Shown here: positions 43,005 through 51,107 of the stretch, in pieces
How the letters are laid out: each line of letters starts with the position of its first letter
How positions within the stretch are numbered: the stretch's first letter is position 1
Source: Akkermansiaceae bacterium
GTDB taxonomy: Bacteria > Verrucomicrobiota > Verrucomicrobiia > Verrucomicrobiales > DEV007
Reading direction: 5' to 3'
NCBI GenBank assembly: GCA_024233085.1
Contig: JACKQC010000010.1
Coordinates: 124,001 to 188,000 of the forward strand
Length of the DNA: 64,000 nucleotides
Made by a program: the position numbers and the translations under genes
The notes under the pieces: model-generated
Seen by the model: the letters and a program-made list of their open reading frames with translations, nothing else
Databases searched by the model: none
What the model was told of the DNA's origin: nothing

Positions 43005-43128
43005 GCGTGCCGGTTATTCGATCCGAGGTCGCGATCGCGACGGCCAAAGCGGCGCCCCGCCTCCCACAAACGCGCCCCGCGGCCTTTTCCGCTTTTCACG
43101 GCGGACGCGCACCCTACACTCCCCCACC

Positions 43129-44313
43129 ATGAGCGAACAGAACGACAACGGAAAACTCGGCATCGGATTCGTCGGCGCCGGCTGGATGGGCGCCACCCTG
43201 TTGAAACGCCTCACCGAGCGCGACGATACCCGCATCCTCGGCCTGCATCAGCGCGGGCGCGACCGCGCCGTCGAAGTGTTGGACGGGCTCGGGCTCGACG
43301 CCGGCCTCTACACCGATCGCTTCGAGGATCTGATCGAGAATCCGGAGGTGGGCGCCGTGTTTCTCTGCTCGACCAACGAGGCGCACGGACCGCAGTCCAT
43401 CGCCGCCCTCGAAGCCGGCAAGCACGTCTTCTGCGAAAAACCCTGCGCCACCGTTTTCGGCGACTTCGTCCGCCAGATCGAGCTGGAAAAGGCGCATCCC
43501 GGGCTGATCACGATGGTCGATTACCTCATGAATTTCGACACCCTCGAGCAGCGCCTGCAGGACATGGCGCGCCGGGGCGACTTCGGCACGATCACGCAGA
43601 TCCAGGTCAACTACCGCCACCCCATCAACATCGCCGGCGACAAGGTTTGGAAACTCGCCGCCGGACGCATGGGCGACGCGATCGGCATGGGCATCATCCA
43701 CAGCCTGTCCGCCATGGTGAACATCATGGCCGCCCAGGGGGCGAAACCCGCGCGGGTTTACGCGAACTGCTCCGACACCCACGCGCGCCCCTTCGAGATT
43801 CCCGCGCTGTGGAATCTGCACATCGAGTTCGACAACGGCGCCACCGGCCTGTGCTTCGGCAATGTCGACCAGGCCAACGGCTACGACGCCTATCACAATG
43901 TCCACGGCACCGAGGGCGGCCTGATTTTCGACAGCTACCTTGACCGCCCGCAAAAAATTCGCCACTGGTCGAAGCGGGCCACCGACGGTCGCTGGGTGTA
44001 CCCGCTCGATCCCGATCGCTGCCGCCGCGACGGCCTCGAAGCCTGCCTTTGGCCCGAGGACACGACCACGCCCGACAGCGGAGACGTGGTGCATCACCAG
44101 ACCCACAAGTGCACCGGCCATTTCATGGACTGCGTGAACACGGGGCAACAGAGTTTCCTGAGCTTCGTCAACTCCGCGCCCGTCGCCGAGATCGGCTGGG
44201 CCGCCCAGATGTCCGCCGCCTGGAAAAAACCGATCGACCTGCCGCTCGACCACGCCGCGGCGGCGGAGTTTTTTGGGAAAAACCGATTGCCTCGCATCCC
44301 TTCGACTGTCTAA
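43129..44313 (+). CDS. Gfo/Idh/MocA-family NAD(P)-dependent oxidoreductase
   Basis: A 394-residue oxidoreductase: N-terminal Rossmann fold with GFVGAGWMG, the EKP motif (FCEKPCATV, catalytic-type lysine) and a C-terminal alpha/beta domain with GDAIGMGIIHSLSAMV. The family oxidises or epimerises sugars, inositols and amino sugars. The start at 43129 leaves a nine-residue hydrophilic leader before the first strand; the frame is open further upstream. It is nine nt from the NagA-like gene, so probably one transcript. Substrate unknown; amino-sugar metabolism is suggested by neighbours. Confidence 0.85.
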   Translation: MSEQNDNGKLGIGFVGAGWMGATLLKRLTERDDTRILGLHQRGRDRAVEVLDGLGLDAGLYTDRFEDLIENPEVGAVFLCSTNEAHGPQSIAALEAGKHVFCEKPCATVFGDFVRQIELEKAHPGLITMVDYLMNFDTLEQRLQDMARRGDFGTITQIQVNYRHPINIAGDKVWKLAAGRMGDAIGMGIIHSLSAMVNIMAAQGAKPARVYANCSDTHARPFEIPALWNLHIEFDNGATGLCFGNVDQANGYDAYHNVHGTEGGLIFDSYLDRPQKIRHWSKRATDGRWVYPLDPDRCRRDGLEACLWPEDTTTPDSGDVVHHQTHKCTGHFMDCVNTGQQSFLSFVNSAPVAEIGWAAQMSAAWKKPIDLPLDHAAAAEFFGKNRLPRIPSTV

Positions 44314-44322
44314 CGTCCAGGG

Positions 44323-45255
44323 ATGGAATGGTACTCCGCCATGCGCCCCTTCGACATCCAGGTAAACGGCTACGCCGGCGCCGACTACTGCTCGGCCGAC
44401 CTCACGCTGGAACAGACGCGCCACGCCTGCGACGAGCTGGCCGCCGACGGCGTGGACGGCATCCTCGCCACCGTCATCACCGACACCGTGGAGGCGCTGT
44501 GCGCCAAGCTCGCCAAGCTCGTCGCCTTCCGCGAGGCCGATCCCGCGATCGCCCGGATGATCGCCGGCTTTCACATCGAAGGCCCCTTTCTCAACGCCGC
44601 CCCCGGCTACATCGGCGCCCACCCGCCCGAATGCGTGAAGCCGGCCAACATCAACGACATGGCGCGACTCCTCGACGCGGCCGCCGGGCTGACGCGGCTG
44701 GTCACCCTGGCTCCGGAGAACGATCCCGGCTTCGCCACGACGCGTTTTCTCGCCGAGCGCGGCGTCACCGTGTCGGCCGGGCACTGCGACCCGACACTCG
44801 CCGAACTCGAGGGCGCGATCGACGCCGGCCTCTCCATGGTCACGCATCTGGGAAACGGGTGCCCGGTGACTCTGCCGCGGCACGAGAATTTCATCCAGCG
44901 CGCGCTCTCGCTGTCGGACCGGCTCTGGATCTGCTACATCCCCGACGGCGCCCACGTCCCGTTTTTCGCGCTGAAAAACTACCTCGCGATCTCGGGCGTC
45001 GAGCGCGGCATCATGGTCACCGACGCGATCTCGGCGGCGAAGCTGGGACCCGGCCTCTATGAGCTTTCCGGCGCGCCGGTCGAGATCGACGCCGAAGGCG
45101 TGGCCCGCCGGCCCGGATCGCCCAATCTCGCGGGCTCGACGGTCACGATGCCGCGAGTGCGGGAAAATCTCGCGCGCCACCTTGGCCTGTCGGAGCCGGA
45201 GATCGAAAAACTCGTCTCCGCCAATCCCCGCCGGGCGACAGGGCTGGACGGCTGA
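44323..45255 (+). CDS. nagA: NagA-like N-acetylglucosamine-6-phosphate deacetylase, short form
   Basis: A 310-residue amidohydrolase. HIEGPFL (84-90, E86), H154 in SAGHCDP, H175 in VTHLGN, H211 and D235 in TDAISAA correspond to the metal and catalytic residues of NagA, which removes acetate from GlcNAc 6-phosphate. It is about 70 residues shorter than classical NagA: the N-terminal beta domain is missing and the protein starts at the barrel with FDIQVNGYAG. ATG 44341 is an alternative start. Position after Gfo/Idh/MocA and sialidase-type genes fits amino-sugar catabolism. Its stop is one nt before a dispersed palindromic element. Confidence 0.82.
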   Translation: MEWYSAMRPFDIQVNGYAGADYCSADLTLEQTRHACDELAADGVDGILATVITDTVEALCAKLAKLVAFREADPAIARMIAGFHIEGPFLNAAPGYIGAHPPECVKPANINDMARLLDAAAGLTRLVTLAPENDPGFATTRFLAERGVTVSAGHCDPTLAELEGAIDAGLSMVTHLGNGCPVTLPRHENFIQRALSLSDRLWICYIPDGAHVPFFALKNYLAISGVERGIMVTDAISAAKLGPGLYELSGAPVEIDAEGVARRPGSPNLAGSTVTMPRVRENLARHLGLSEPEIEKLVSANPRRATGLDG

Positions 45256-45295
45256 CTCAACAGGGTTAGGTCCGGGACCCAACCCTGTTCGGTCC
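45256..45295. repeat. Dispersed palindromic element, copy 5 (inverted arms)
   Basis: CAACAGGGTT from 45258 and AACCCTGTTC ending 45290, core offset 25 nt, beginning one nt after the nagA stop and lying between convergent genes. Confidence 0.82.
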
Positions 45296-45301
45296 CGGGG
45301 G

Positions 45302-45589
45302 CTACTCGGCCATCGCCAGGGCTCTCAGGACGTAGGCGGCGAGGTCGCAATAGATCTCCACAATCTCGTCCTTCAGCCGCTCGCCGGGCCGGGCCATGCG
45401 ATAGGCGAGGTGGTTGATGACGATGGGGTCGGTGGCGAGTTCGCTCAGGGACCTCGGCGGCTGCGAGGCGAGAAAGCTCTCGACGACTCCGGCGAGGAAA
45501 CGCGGATTGCGCAGGGCGGTGTGCCCCTCGGGAAAGCCCGCCCAGATGATCTCCTCGATCTGTTGGTTGTCGGTTTTCGCGTCGGCCAC
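45302..45589 (-). CDS. Small hypothetical protein (95 aa)
   Basis: No family recognised. An all-helical, charged, cytoplasmic-looking protein without signal peptide or membrane segment (e.g. DEIVEIYCDLAAYVLRALAMAE at the C terminus). It is convergent with the NagA-like gene, separated only by a dispersed repeat, and followed upstream by a cytochrome-type lipoprotein on the same strand, 75 nt away. Coding is supported by GC-rich third positions and lack of a better frame. Confidence 0.5.
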   Translation of the reverse strand: MADAKTDNQQIEEIIWAGFPEGHTALRNPRFLAGVVESFLASQPPRSLSELATDPIVINHLAYRMARPGERLKDEIVEIYCDLAAYVLRALAMAE

Positions 45590-45664
45590 GTCGAAGACTA
45601 ACGCAGACCACGCGCCGTCCGCAATGGCGATCCGAAAAATCTCCCCGCGCCCGGATTCGAATTC

Positions 45665-46144
45665 TCAGTTTTCCCGGGCGGCGCGACTTTTCAGGTGTTC
45701 ACCGTCGGGCCAGACGGCGCCCTGACGTATCCACTGTCCGAGCGTGTCTTTTTCCTCGAGGCTCAGCGCGTGGCCCACCGGCGGCATCGAACCGGGCGAC
45801 TCGCCCTCGAGGTAGATCACCCGCATGAGGCGGCTGTTTTCCGGATCGCCGGGAACGATGATGGGGGGTTTCCGGTCGGGATCGTAAAGTTCCGCCGAGT
45901 TCGTGAAATCGGGCAACCGGGCGCCAAGCATGTCGCCTTGGTGACAGGAAAGGCAGCGTTCCTCGAGGATGGGTTTGGCGCGGTCGAAGCCGACCTCCTG
46001 GTACATGGGCAGCGGGCTCATGCCGATATGCTGGCAGGCCGCGAGAGCGAGGGTGCCGACGGCGGCGGTCAGAGCGAGGAGCCCTCCGCCCTTTTGCCGG
46101 GGGCCGGCGATCGAGGCCGATGAAAAAAAGAGGCCCGTTTTCAT
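45665..46144 (-). CDS. c-type cytochrome-like lipoprotein (Planctomycete-type)
   Basis: A 159-residue lipoprotein (signal with LALAAC, lipid cysteine C37) carrying one heme-binding motif CLSCH (C64, C67, H68) and a distal SMPPVG methionine segment, followed by LSLEEKDTLGQWIRQGAVWPDG. This arrangement is that of the PSCyt1/cytochrome c domain abundant in Planctomycetes and Verrucomicrobia. Probably a periplasmic electron carrier or heme-binding protein. No redox partner is encoded next to it. Confidence 0.83.
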   Translation of the reverse strand: MKTGLFFSSASIAGPRQKGGGLLALTAAVGTLALAACQHIGMSPLPMYQEVGFDRAKPILEERCLSCHQGDMLGARLPDFTNSAELYDPDRKPPIIVPGDPENSRLMRVIYLEGESPGSMPPVGHALSLEEKDTLGQWIRQGAVWPDGEHLKSRAAREN

Positions 46145-46320
46145 AGAAAAACCATCGCCCCCTTTCCCCGGTGGCGCACGGCGCGGCTTGCGCTTCGCCG
46201 CGCCGGTTTTGTCCGGGCGAAAACTGCGGTCCTATTCCCTTCCCTTCCGGACCAATGGAAAGCGGGGCCGCCATCGCGACGGCCCCGCCCCACCAAACAC
46301 AAACCCGGTCTGAACCGAAA

Positions 46321-46360
46321 ACCCACCAGGTTGTGCCCAATTGACACTCCCTGTTGAATC
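46321..46360. repeat. Dispersed palindromic element, copy 6 (degenerate)
   Basis: Left arm diverged (CACCAGGTTG from 46324), right arm CCCTGTTG intact from 46349; offset still 25 nt. It lies 14 nt beyond the stop of the sugar isomerase-like gene. Confidence 0.6.
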
Positions 46361-46373
46361 GAAAATCGGCGTT

Positions 46374-47240
46374 TCAGTCAAGCAATGGCTGCAGATTTTC
46401 CTGGCACCATTCGCCGTTTTGCAGCGTCACGCCGTCGGGGTCGTCGACGGCGACGTGGGCTTCGTCTTCGCAGATGATCCAGCCTTCGTAATGGCGCTGG
46501 ACAAGCCACTCGGTGATGCGGTGAAAGTCGAGTTTGCCCGTCCCCATCTGCGACCACGGCTCGGGGCCGTTGCCGCTGAAATCCTTGTAATGGATGTGAT
46601 TGACGAGGTGCTGCCACTTGTTGAGGGTCGCGATCACGTCCATGCCGCCGCGGGCGATGTGGCCGACGTCGGGCGTCCAACCGGTGACGGAGGGATCGAG
46701 GCTGCTGAGCACCACGTCGTAATCCTCCTGGGTGCGCACGAGCGAGGCCGGCGGGCTGTTCGGGTGGTAGGAGCACTTGATCCCCTGATCGGCGGCGCGT
46801 TTCGAGACGGCGTTGACGTTGCGCGCGACATTGAGCCGTCGGCGCTGCACGTCCTTGGCGCGGCCGCTGGGCAGGGTGACGGTGCCGAGCATGGCGCCGG
46901 GGAATTTTTTCAGCAGATCGATGGTGAAGTCGGCGGCCTCGCGTTCGTTGGGGGCCTCCTCATCGCCGTCCCAGGAGCAGACCAGGGCGAGACCGGCGAG
47001 TTCGACGCCGTGCTCATCGAGGGCGTCCTTGAGCCGGGAAGCGTCGCAGAAATCGCCGAGCCAGTATTTGCCGCAGCCGAGGGCGCTCTCGGAGATCTCC
47101 AGGACCATGGGCTCGATGCCCTTGAAGCCGGCCTGGGCGGCGACTTTGATCATGTGGTCGAGCTTGTTGTCGTAGGCCTTGCCGGTGCCCTGCATGAACC
47201 AGGTGTAAACTTCGGAGCCGAATCGGATGTTTGCTGCCAT
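46374..47240 (-). CDS. Sugar phosphate isomerase/epimerase-like TIM barrel
   Basis: A 288-residue protein of the xylose-isomerase-like TIM-barrel superfamily. Seen are the strand-helix opening FGSEVYTWF, FKGIEPMVLEIS with a metal-type glutamate, CSYHPNSP, TPDVGHIARGGMD (Asp/His metal ligands), HIHYKDFSG and WIICEDE. These residues line the divalent-metal site that catalyses ketose/aldose or epimer conversion. It is followed by a dispersed repeat and preceded by the alpha/beta hydrolase gene, 78 nt apart, on the same strand. Substrate is unknown; inosose or keto-sugar epimerase are possibilities. Confidence 0.83.
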   Translation of the reverse strand: MAANIRFGSEVYTWFMQGTGKAYDNKLDHMIKVAAQAGFKGIEPMVLEISESALGCGKYWLGDFCDASRLKDALDEHGVELAGLALVCSWDGDEEAPNEREAADFTIDLLKKFPGAMLGTVTLPSGRAKDVQRRRLNVARNVNAVSKRAADQGIKCSYHPNSPPASLVRTQEDYDVVLSSLDPSVTGWTPDVGHIARGGMDVIATLNKWQHLVNHIHYKDFSGNGPEPWSQMGTGKLDFHRITEWLVQRHYEGWIICEDEAHVAVDDPDGVTLQNGEWCQENLQPLLD

Positions 47241-47318
47241 AGCGGGAAGGGAGGTTGGTTTCGGGTAGATGGATGTTTGGTTGATCGTATCGGAGGGAGA
47301 GGAAGGCGAATACAGGCC

Positions 47319-48122
47319 TCAATGGGCCAGCAGCCATTCGCGGACGCGGGGATTGAAGTCGTCCATCTTTTCCCAGTGAAAGGCGTGCCCCGCTCCGTCG
47401 TAGAAATGCCGGTCACAGCCCGGGATCGCGTCGGCGACTTCCTCGCCCATCCAGAGGGGGGTGAAAATGTCGTCCCTGCCGCCGATCACGAGGCAGGGGC
47501 AGGAGATATTGCCGAGCTGGTCGAGCACGCTGTGGTTGACGCACGCGGCGGCCTGGCCCTCGAGTCCGTGGAGAGGCTGCGGGACGGGATTGTTCGCGAA
47601 ATCCTCGCGTCCCTGCACCAGTCCCTGATAAGCCTCGTCATTGTCCCAGAAGGGTTTCGTAAAGATCAGCAACTGGATCCACTCGAGGAACTGGCGGTTG
47701 TCGAGGTGGGCCTTGCAATGCTTCATGTGGTTGAAAACCGAGGTCGCGTAACGGTCGCAACGCGCCCATGGGCACATGAGCACCGCGCTTTTGACCTTTT
47801 GCGGATGCCGCAGGGCCATCTGCTGCGCGATGATGCTGCCCATCGACACGCCGACGACGCGGGCCCGCTCGATGCCGAGCGCGTCCATCAGTCCGGCGTA
47901 GTCGTCGGCGAACATTTCGCTGGAGTAGTCGCCGGGCGGCTTGTCGGAGAGGCCGACCCCGCGGTTGTCCGGCATGATGCAGCGGAATTTCTCCGACCAA
48001 TCGGCGGCGTGGGCGTCCCACACTTCGCCGCGGGCGGTGATGCCCATGATCATGATAAGCGGATCGCCCGAGCCGCGTTCCTCGTAATACATTTCAATGC
48101 CGTTGGTTTGAATATGGGGCAT
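47319..48122 (-). CDS. Alpha/beta hydrolase
   Basis: A 267-residue alpha/beta hydrolase with nucleophile elbow GVSMGS (S93), oxyanion region IMIMGITARG, aspartate in GGRDDIFTP and histidine in GAGHAFHWE. The overall plan resembles 3-oxoadipate enol-lactonase and related esterases. The frame continues upstream, but MPHIQTNGIEMYYEERG is the canonical family opening, so ATG 48122 is used. Likely cytoplasmic; it may be co-transcribed with the downstream sugar-isomerase-like gene. Substrate unknown. Confidence 0.85.
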   Translation of the reverse strand: MPHIQTNGIEMYYEERGSGDPLIMIMGITARGEVWDAHAADWSEKFRCIMPDNRGVGLSDKPPGDYSSEMFADDYAGLMDALGIERARVVGVSMGSIIAQQMALRHPQKVKSAVLMCPWARCDRYATSVFNHMKHCKAHLDNRQFLEWIQLLIFTKPFWDNDEAYQGLVQGREDFANNPVPQPLHGLEGQAAACVNHSVLDQLGNISCPCLVIGGRDDIFTPLWMGEEVADAIPGCDRHFYDGAGHAFHWEKMDDFNPRVREWLLAH

Positions 48123-48860
48123 GGCGTGATGAGAGAAAGAATGGTGTGAAATCTGGGTGAACTTCGCCCCTCCGGCGGTCGGCTCTGGGCCCTGAATCTC
48201 CGCCCGGCGGGAAGCTTCCCTTTCTAGCGCACCGCCCGAGGCGCGCCAAGCCGTTTTTTGGAGAAAAACGCGCCATCCCGCCCGGTTGGGGCGGCGCGAA
48301 GTCCGGCGCCACGGGGATTCCCGCAGGAAGGCGCGCGCGCCCCGGAAAAGAATCCGACGGGCCACCGCGCTTGAGGCAGTCGCTTTCCTCTTCGCGCGGG
48401 ACCCGCCGGATCGTTATTCCCTTGTTACTCAGATGGCAAACCAGAAAAAGCCCCGCCCATCCCGGCCACCGGCAAGTGCAGTGCCGGCGAACCGGGACGA
48501 CGGAAGCACCCAAGAGCGAAGCTCGAGGTTTTCCCTGGCACGGGTCCTCCCGCCACGTCTCCTCCAGATGTCGCGGTCATGCCGTTCGCGGCTCCTCCAA
48601 AATCTGCGTTGCCCGCCGCCCCGCGAGCACCCGCGCGCTTCCCTCCCCGGAGGCGCGGCGTGTCGATCGGGAAAATCTGGCTGAAACGGATCGGCATTCT
48701 ATTTCTCCTGGCACCCCCAGAAGCGTAGAATTACGCGACCCGTTACGGGAATTTTTCATCGGGCCGAAAAAAGACTTTCCGACCGGCCAGAAAGGAACCC
48801 GGAAAAGCCGGCGGGAACCCGGCGCCAGGCTCTCGAACCCGAATCGGCCGGGAGCGCGCC
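48123..48860. other. 738-nt region without a recognised gene
   Basis: Gap between the alpha/beta hydrolase start and the sigma factor stop. Short frames here lack family motifs and signal sequences, and no tRNA, repeat copy or clear promoter was recognised. It is less AT-rich than the promoter islands seen elsewhere. Confidence 0.4.
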
Positions 48861-49589
48861 TCAGTTGAAGAGGCTCAGCAGATAGGCCAGCTCCTCGTCC
48901 ACGTCCGCGTGGGGACCGAGGGTTTCGCGCAGTTCGCGGCGCACTTCGAGCCGGTATTGCTGGCGAAACCGGGAAACCGTCACCCGGGTGGTCTCGATCG
49001 ATTGCCCGATCTGTCGCGCGACCTCCGCGTAGTCCGGCGCCTGGCCGCCCGCGTCGAGAAAGGGGGCCAGAATTTCGAAAAGCTTGCCTTTTCCGCCCTT
49101 CTCGAGGGATTCACGCACCCGGTCCATCGCCCGCTCGAGGACCGAGATGGCGAAATGCCGGTCGAAGGCCCGTTCCGGGGAAAACTCGTCGCCGGCCACC
49201 TCGCGAAACTGGCTTTCCATGACCTCCGGATCCATGGAAACGACGCCGTTCCTGCCGCCGCGCTTTTGCGCCCACTGCTCCCGCAATCCGTCCAGGGCGA
49301 AATGCCGGAACGCCGTCCGAATGAAGGTGCGGAATTTCCCCTGCTCGGCGGTCGGCTTGCCGAGATCGCCGCGCGCCAGCATCATGGAAAAAAACCCCTG
49401 CGTCAGGTCCTCCGCGTCGGCCGGCGAATGTCCCAGCTTGCGGGCAAAGGTGTAAACGGCCGGCCAATACGCCCGGCAGAGCGCCTCGAGCGCCAGCGAG
49501 CGCACCGAGTCGTCCTCGGCCCCCGCGCGGATCACCATGCTCCACTGGGTCGGCGGAAATTCCTGATCGTCGTGCTTCGCGCTGTCCAT
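48861..49589 (-). CDS. ECF-type RNA polymerase sigma factor
   Basis: A 242-residue sigma-70-like protein. Region 2 includes ALCRAYWPAVYTFARKLGHS and DAEDLTQGFFSMMLARGDL; region 4 includes DYAEVARQIGQSIETTRVTVSRFRQQ-type helix-turn-helix. The opening PPTQWSMVIRAG and extra length are typical of the ECF groups linked to Ser/Thr kinases in Planctomycetes, Verrucomicrobia and Acidobacteria. It is transcribed away from the kinase gene, with 177 nt between the starts. Activity is probably set by kinase signalling rather than a membrane anti-sigma factor, none of which is encoded nearby. Confidence 0.85.
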   Translation of the reverse strand: MDSAKHDDQEFPPTQWSMVIRAGAEDDSVRSLALEALCRAYWPAVYTFARKLGHSPADAEDLTQGFFSMMLARGDLGKPTAEQGKFRTFIRTAFRHFALDGLREQWAQKRGGRNGVVSMDPEVMESQFREVAGDEFSPERAFDRHFAISVLERAMDRVRESLEKGGKGKLFEILAPFLDAGGQAPDYAEVARQIGQSIETTRVTVSRFRQQYRLEVRRELRETLGPHADVDEELAYLLSLFN

Positions 49590-49766
49590 CGTTTCCCGGC
49601 GTGCCAGAAACCGGGACCCTTTCCCGGTCGTTTCGATTCCAAAAAACTCAGCCGTTTTCCGCGCGAATCAAGCCGCGATTTTTTCGACGGGATTTTTTGA
49701 CAAACGACCTTTCAAAAGCCAACGAAGGATTTCCGTCGCCACGACATCGCCCCGGCTCCCCCGCGC

Positions 49767-51047
49767 ATGGAAAACGAAGATCCAGCGTCCTCCCCGCCCG
49801 CCGACTCAAAGCCCCTCGGCGGGTTGAACCCCGGCGGCCTGCTCCGGGGCGTGGCCGAGACTGACTCCTCCGCGTCCACCGGCTCCGGCGGCACGGGCGG
49901 CTGGCTGCCCCCCACCCCGGACGAACTGGACGCCTCCATCGACGTGTTCGAGGTGCGACGGCTCATCGGCCGCGGGGGCATGGGAGCGGTTTACGAGGCC
50001 CGGCAGGTCGCGCTCGGCCGCGTGGTGGCGATCAAGATTCTCCCGAAGGAACTGAGCACCAACCCCGCCTTCGCCAAGCGCTTTCGGCGCGAGGCCCGCG
50101 CCCTGGCCATGCTCCAGCACCCCGGCATCGTCGCCGTGCACGACTTCGGCCAGACGACCGACGGCATTCTCTACCTCGTAATGGAGTACGTGAACGGCTC
50201 GCACCTCGGCGGTGTCATCCGGTCGGGCGCCCTCGACTACCCGGCCAAACTGCGACTCGTCCTCAGGGTCTGCGACGCCCTCGCCTACGCCCACCGCCAG
50301 GGCTTTGTCCATCGCGACATCAAGCCGGCCAATATCCTCGTCAACCGCGACGGCGACCCGAAACTCGCCGACTTCGGCCTGGCCCGGCTCAACTCCCCCG
50401 ATCCGCTCGGCGACACCGCGCCCGAGCCGGCCGACGACGCTCCCGGCGAGTCCGGGGACCGGGACCCGTCCACCCCGCGCCAGTCCGGAATCCTCGCCGA
50501 CATCAGCTTCGAAATCCGCACCCCGCTGAACACCATCATCGGCTACAGCGAGATGCTCGAGGAGGAGGCCCATGCCACGGGACTCACCGACCTCGCCGAG
50601 GACCTGAAACGCATTCGCGACGCCGGCCGCCACGTGCTGTCGCTCATCAACCGCAAGCTCGAGGACGACCCCGGCTTTTCCGCGGAGTTTCTGCGCCTCC
50701 TCAACGACGCCCTCGACGGGCCGGCCCTCGCCGACATGACCCTCAGCGGCGCCGTCGTCGGCACCACCGACTACATGGCGCCGGAGCAATTTCAGGACGG
50801 AGCGACCATCGACCGCCGCACCGATCTCTACGCGCTCGGGGTGGTCCTCTACGAGCTGCTCACCGGACAACGGCCGCGCGGAAACTGGAAACCTCCGTCA
50901 ACCCTGGATCCCGCCATCGATCCCCTGATCGACGGCCTGGTCAGTCGCGCGCTCGAGCCCCGCCCGGAGGATCGGCAGGAATCGGTGGAGGAATTCCGCG
51001 CCGTGCTGCTGGAGTCCCTCGATCGCGCGCCGCAAACGCCCCACTAA
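49767..51047 (+). CDS. Ser/Thr protein kinase with a degenerate HisKA domain in the activation segment
   Basis: A 426-residue Hanks-type kinase without membrane segment. A Pro/Gly-rich N terminus precedes the kinase core: glycine loop GRGGMGAV (68-75), K90 in VAIK, HRDIKPANI (D184, K186, N189), DFG at 202-204, then GTTDYMAPE only at about 332-340. Between them lie some 120 extra residues (208-330). They contain DISFEIRTPLNTIIGYSEML, an almost perfect H-box of a histidine kinase dimerisation domain, but with phenylalanine (F248) where the phosphorylated histidine should be. The helical pair continues to about 300. Catalytic residues of the Ser/Thr kinase are intact. Divergent from the ECF sigma gene. 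The insertion is directly visible; its role is unknown. Confidence 0.88.
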   Translation: MENEDPASSPPADSKPLGGLNPGGLLRGVAETDSSASTGSGGTGGWLPPTPDELDASIDVFEVRRLIGRGGMGAVYEARQVALGRVVAIKILPKELSTNPAFAKRFRREARALAMLQHPGIVAVHDFGQTTDGILYLVMEYVNGSHLGGVIRSGALDYPAKLRLVLRVCDALAYAHRQGFVHRDIKPANILVNRDGDPKLADFGLARLNSPDPLGDTAPEPADDAPGESGDRDPSTPRQSGILADISFEIRTPLNTIIGYSEMLEEEAHATGLTDLAEDLKRIRDAGRHVLSLINRKLEDDPGFSAEFLRLLNDALDGPALADMTLSGAVVGTTDYMAPEQFQDGATIDRRTDLYALGVVLYELLTGQRPRGNWKPPSTLDPAIDPLIDGLVSRALEPRPEDRQESVEEFRAVLLESLDRAPQTPH

Positions 51048-51086
51048 CCAACAGGGTATGGTCGCCGACCCAACCCTGTTGGGTCG
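51048..51086. repeat. Dispersed palindromic element, copy 7 (inverted arms)
   Basis: CAACAGGG from 51049 and CCCTGTTG from 51074, offset 25 nt, starting one nt after the kinase stop and lying between two convergent genes. Confidence 0.83.
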
Positions 51087-51107
51087 CGCCACCGCTCCGG
51101 CGGGGCC

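Noticed and set aside
41154..45255. Horizontal transfer of the amino-sugar set
   Set aside because: GC content and codon use look like the neighbours and no mobile-element gene or flanking repeat pair was seen.
48423..48860. Short frames and a GGGTTCGA-like string suggesting a tRNA near 48830
   Set aside because: No acceptor stem, D arm or anticodon arm can be folded around it.
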